Assembly (NCBI GenBank): GCA_037367355.1
Contig: CM074697.1
Coordinates: forward strand, 2,170,001 to 2,234,000
From: Neoscytalidium dimidiatum
Lineage: Eukaryota; Ascomycota; Dothideomycetes; Botryosphaeriales; Botryosphaeriaceae
DNA: 64,000 nt
Reading direction: 5' to 3'
Part shown: piece after piece, positions 59,989 to 64,000 of the stretch
Numbering within the stretch: position 1 is the first letter of the stretch
How the letters are laid out: each line of letters begins with the position of its first letter
Made by a program: the position numbers and the translations under genes
Notes under the pieces: model-generated
Seen by the model: the letters and a program-made list of their open reading frames with translations, nothing else
The model's database searches: none
What the model was told of the DNA's origin: nothing

Positions 59989-60589
59989 TTAATTGTAGGT
60001 GGAGCCTTCGGGAGGCTGAGGCAGCTTCTTGTGCTGGGGAAGGGCCATGTACCTAGTAGTAGTCACAGTCAGCATGTGATTCTCAGACGGCGGGGCTAGA
60101 GCGCGCCTACCTCCTCAGCTCAATGAGAATCGTCTCCATGGTGAATTCTCTCTTCCACTGTGACAGGCAGGGGAGCTTGGTGGGGTCGACCTGTGATTTC
60201 GTCAGCCATTTTGGCTAAACAAAATGGTAGCCTGTATCAAGATGTGTACCTTTCCGTTGCTCTGGTTCACGCAGGGCACGTTGATTTTCGAAACGAAGGT
60301 AACTTCGGGCGGGACATCAGGGTATTGTTCACCGCAGTGGATCTTCACACTGTATATGCGGTTCTCATGCACGCTCTGTAGAAATAAAAAGGTTAAGAAG
60401 GCGTGGTGGAAAGCGAGGCTATGTTTAGGTACTGACGTGGGGAGGACCCAGAATGGTGCCGTTCCAGTTAGACATGAGCAGGTCGTCGCCATTCTCCAGG
60501 CCGTAAGAACAAGCCTCGGCACCCAGACCCTTCTCACCCTTCTCCAGCTCTTCCAGCAGGCGGAAGTTGCGTGGCACTTTGGCGCCCAT
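59989..60589 (-). CDS. MMS2: Ubiquitin E2 variant Mms2 (UEV)
   Basis: Four exons: 60589-60437, 60375-60250, 60190-60111 and 60052-59989, with introns of 58-61 bp. Product 140 residues, the normal length for Mms2. Motifs: [20 protein letters not shown] at the N-terminus, [16 protein letters not shown] segment (here [12 protein letters not shown]), [20 protein letters not shown], then [30 protein letters not shown] and [20 protein letters not shown]. The E2 fold is present but the catalytic HPN/Cys of active E2s is absent, as in all UEVs. With Ubc13 it makes K63-linked ubiquitin chains on PCNA for error-free DNA-damage tolerance. It is divergent from MON2. Confidence 0.95.
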
Positions 60590-61008
60590 ATTGTGCAGCG
60601 GGGTAGGTAGCACTGGTGGGGTACGCAAGCAGAGGATGCAGTCGCAGCTGTGGGTGCGGGCGTCGCGTGGGATGCGAATGCGGGAGATGAAGGTAGCGAG
60701 AGGCAAGCGTCGTTGCTGTGGGGTCGCGTGGGTGGTGCTTGAGGAAGCAGAGAGGCGGTGATGGCTTGGGAGAGCGAGCAGCAAGGCAGCCCACTTCGGG
60801 CGCGCGCGCAGGTCGTTCGGCTCGGAGGGCAAGGCAGGCAGAGGGACAGCTGCCTCGCTGCCTGACTGCTTAGGCCGGGGTTGGGGCTTGGCGCCCAAGC
60901 CGGAGCTCTTCCGCTGCTTCACGTGTCGCAGCGCAACTGAAGCCACGCAAGCTTCCACCGCGAACATCCATCCTGCCTCCCGATGCCGCTGCCCTGCCAA
61001 ACGAGGCC
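60590..61008. promoter_or_regulatory. Shared divergent promoter region, MMS2 / MON2
   Basis: 419 bp between the two start codons, GC-rich, so both promoters must share it. No specific site is recognised. Confidence 0.55.
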
Positions 61009-64000
61009 ATGACCGCCCAGATTCTGTCCGGCGAGCTGGCCAATCTCGTCACCGAGTCGAAAAGGAAGAATCCCGAACTGCGTAGCGTATGTTGCCCCAA
61101 TTGCCGCAGTGCGCGATCCCGGGCTGACTCGAGCTTCCCCAGGCGGCAGACAAGTCTTTGCAGGCACTCAAGTCCCTGCCCTCCACATCCGAGTCCCAAC
61201 TAGCTGGAGGTTGGTGATGTCTGACTCCAAGCCTTGCAATCGTGCCTGACTGATGCTGGAAGAGACTTGAGCCAACGTTCCTACTTCGTTGACCCCTTCG
61301 TTAAGGCATGCCAGACCCAGAATGCCAAGTTCGCAGGATCCGCCGTCGTGTGCCTCCAGCGCCTCATCGTTGTGCGCGCCGTGCCGCGAAATAGGCTGAA
61401 AGAAGTCCTCGACGGTTTCCGTGATTGCAGCCAATTGAGTAAACTTTGTGACCGTGATGTCTGTTGCAAAGCCCACTTGCTGATGGTGCTCCAGATCTGG
61501 ATATCCAACTCAAAATTCTGCAGGCCTTGCCCTCGCTCATTCAAAACTATGCCGAAGATGTTCGCGGAGAGCTTCTCTCCAGTGTGCTGCAGGTTTGCTC
61601 CACCTTGCAAACGGCCAAGAATCCTGTTGCGAGTGCAACCGCGGCCGCTACCTTGCAACAGCTTGTTATCTCAACCTTCGAGAAAGTTGTCGTTGAAGAC
61701 GGTAGGCAATGGTCTTTTTTTCTTGGGGCCCATGACCATGAGTACTGATCCCCTACCTCAGAGAAACAGCTGCAGATTCCAACTGTGACCGAGGTCCGTG
61801 TAGATGACGGTAATATTTCTGTGCGGCCGTCGGCCAACGATGCCTACAAGGTAACTCATCCCGCGCGATCAGTTTCAATACAGCCACTAATGAGGCCCAG
61901 GTCTTCCGCGACATTTGCTTGCTGACTGAGGGCGCCAAACCTCAATCAATACGCTTCTCCACCATCTCCCAAGCATCCGGGCTTGAGTTGATCGAAGCCG
62001 TCTTGAGCAATCATGGCAGCCTCTTCTTGTCTCATCCAGAGCAGGCATTCATTCTTCGCTCCCACATTATGCCACTCGTCATCAAGAGCCTTTCTGAGCG
62101 TCTCAACTTTTCAATTACTTTACGGATTTTGCGGGTCTTCAACCTGGTCCTCAGACAGCATTTGACCATTGTGCCTTCAGAATGCGAAATGGCTCTTGGT
62201 CTACTTAATCATATGCTTGATCCGGATGCTGCAGCACCTTGGAAGCGTGCTATGTGCATGGAAATATTTCGAAACGTCTACTCCGATCCCAACCTCATCA
62301 TACAGATCTACGCACAGTACGATTCTCAAGAAGGCAGAAAATCAATCATCAGAGACAACCTTGCTGTGTTTGTACGTTTGTCGACTGAGAAACCTACTGT
62401 TATCGGTCTTGGCCAACATTCCACTGCCCCGATCAATGCGCCTCCGGAAGAGGATGTTTTGCCAGACGCTCAAGCTGCGCTTGAAGCTGGCGCGGTAGGG
62501 ATCATCGGTGGAGCTCCGAACACGTCAAGCGTTCCTGGAATCAGTACGCAATGGAGCACCCTCAGAATCCCATGCATGGACCATCTAGACAAGCAGGAGC
62601 CACCAGCCTTACCTGAGACCTACGTTTACAGTCTTGTGCTGAGCTGCATTAACAACTTTTCCGAGAGCTTAGCCAAGTTCATTCTGCCACTGACTGTGCA
62701 CAAGGAGGGTCGTAAGAAGAAAGCAAAGGGGGATGCGTCATCGAGCCAGGAACCTCCGAGCACACCCATCGAGGAGAAACCAAAAAGTCGAATGGCTAGA
62801 TCGCAGTCATTTCGCCGGAGGACAGTACCCATCAACCCATTAGAGTTGAAGAACAACCCCGCGGAAGAGGCCATCAAAATGACGGCAGAAGCCATCAATG
62901 ACTGCTGGCCTGCTGTGCTTGCCACCTGCTCAACGTTCCTCAACGCTGCCCTGGACAACGAATATTACCACGACCTTGTGCGGTCAATACAGAAGTTTAC
63001 CCAGATCGCGGGTTTGTTGCGTTTGTCAACACCGCGCGATGCATTCCTAACCACGCTCGGAAAAGCGGCAGTTCCTCCCACCGTTTTCACTGCGACAGTC
63101 TCCAATCCAAAAACGTCGGGTACTGAGACTCCGACCATGTATAGCAACAAAGGAGGGCTGCTCAGTGTGGATAGTCTCGTCAGCCAGGGATCTGACAAGA
63201 ACAGACGCACGTCAATGGAATCAGGACCACCGTCTCTCAGCACGCGCAATCTACTGTGCTTGAGGGCATTGCTGAACTTGGCTATTGCCTTGGGACCTAC
63301 GTTGGAATCCGCGTGGTCAATAGTGTTCGAGACACTGCAGCAAGCGGACATGATTATGGCAGCAGCGAATTCAACGAGCAGCGGAAGAGATCGACGAGGT
63401 AACCGCTATGATGGAGGTGCTCTAGCTCAAATCATGGGCCCCGAGGTCGCTGCTGTTCAAGCTGCAGCAACTCGGTTATTTGAAAGCACGGTCGATTTCC
63501 CGAACGAATCTTTCGTACAGGTCTTGACCTCATTGTGCACGCTTCTCGAGGGAAAGCCAAGTCCAGCAAATGTTAGCCAAGGGACATCGACTCCGAATGC
63601 TCATGAGAGAAAAGTTAGCAATTTTGGAATCAGTATCAAGACCGAGCTGCATGTCCAGGATTACGTCTTTTCTTTGAATAAGCTCGGTGACCTTGGTACT
63701 CTTAATGCTAATCGCCTGATTAGTTTCGAGCCTGATGTTAGCGGCTGGTCATTGTTGATCAAAGCTTTAGTGTCCGTTGCCAGTAGCACGAAGATAGCGA
63801 GCTCGGTGCGCCTTCTATCGGTGGATGTACTCAGCCGTCTCGTCCAGGATGTAGCCAAGGAGACGCAGGCTGAAGATCAGCCACTGAAAAACGAAATTCA
63901 TTCAAGGGTCTTATCAGCGCTCCAGTCAGTCGTAGACTCCTTATACGAGGGCGCCAATGATCCTGATGATGAGCTGGATGAGACCGATATCGAAGTACAC
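61009..64000 (+). CDS. MON2: Mon2 (Golgi-endosome scaffold), 5' part, runs off the window
   Basis: Exons 61009-61086, 61143-61209, 61265-61438, 61495-61701, 61762-61850 and 61901 onward, introns of 50-60 bp; the last exon stays open to the end of the window. About 905 residues are visible of a protein normally near 1,600-1,700. The N-terminus [20 protein letters not shown], then [19 protein letters not shown] and [20 protein letters not shown], is the DCB-like region. [13 protein letters not shown] HDS-like helices follow ([20 protein letters not shown]). Mon2 resembles large Arf-GEFs but lacks a Sec7 domain, and none is seen here. With Dop1 and Neo1 it acts at the trans-Golgi/endosome. A basic Ser-rich insert lies near 62740-62850. 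Confidence 0.93.

Noticed and set aside
60425..61000. Minus-strand extension of MMS2 to a 191-codon frame
   Set aside because: Mms2 proteins begin near the ATG at 60589; the upstream part is low-complexity promoter sequence shared with MON2.
1..64000. CRISPR array, operon or bacterial-type regulatory signals
   Set aside because: Spliceosomal introns and fungal gene content show a eukaryotic chromosome; no regularly spaced short repeats are seen.

Overview
The window is nuclear DNA of a filamentous ascomycete (Pezizomycotina). The genes have short GT-AG introns (about 48-120 bp), the host genes are typical of that group (TTC1, XAP5/FAM50, HEI10, MMS2, MON2, BTB proteins, an NLR-like NACHT-ankyrin relic), and a block of about 29 kb carries the footprint of repeat-induced point mutation (RIP). 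I cannot name the class or species from sequence alone.

Layout. 0-9.4 kb is host DNA: a HAD phosphatase (+), a broken NACHT-ankyrin gene (-), a TTC1-like TPR co-chaperone (-), an XAP5/FAM50 protein (-), and a HEI10/CCNB1IP1-like RING E3 (+) divergent from XAP5. From 10.28 kb a degraded BTB gene (BTB-1) runs into a 35.2-kb transposon nest (10811-46020). Its last coding stretch reappears at 46026-46132.

The nest, from outside in: element A is Ty1/copia, lying on the minus strand, with 207-bp LTRs and target-site duplication (TSD) GCTGA (left copy mutated to GCTAA). Inside it is element B, Ty3/gypsy with 214-bp LTRs. Inside B is element C, Ty3/gypsy with 148-bp LTRs. Inside C are a solo LTR of B (TSD GGCGA) and a full-length chromodomain gypsy, element D (32561-39052, about 378-bp LTRs, perfect TSD CCGTA). 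A, B and C are so heavily RIPped that TpG and CpA are almost absent, so almost no start codon survives. D is not RIPped. C has flanks from two different positions of B, with a 2.5-kb overlap and discordant TSDs. The simplest reading is one deletion by recombination between two C copies sitting in two B copies inside the same A.

46.1-64 kb is host DNA again: four minus-strand enzyme genes in a row (alpha/beta hydrolase, metallo-beta-lactamase-fold hydrolase, medium-chain reductase, SDR with a Phe at the catalytic Tyr position), a frameshifted BTB paralogue (BTB-2), an intact BTB paralogue (BTB-3), a LYR-motif protein (-), then MMS2 (-) divergent from MON2 (+), which runs off the end. The housekeeping genes act separately (chaperoning, chromatin/RNA, meiotic crossover control, K63-ubiquitin DNA-damage tolerance, Golgi-endosome traffic). 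The BTB and NLR genes and the enzyme row form a more fluid accessory zone around the transposon island.
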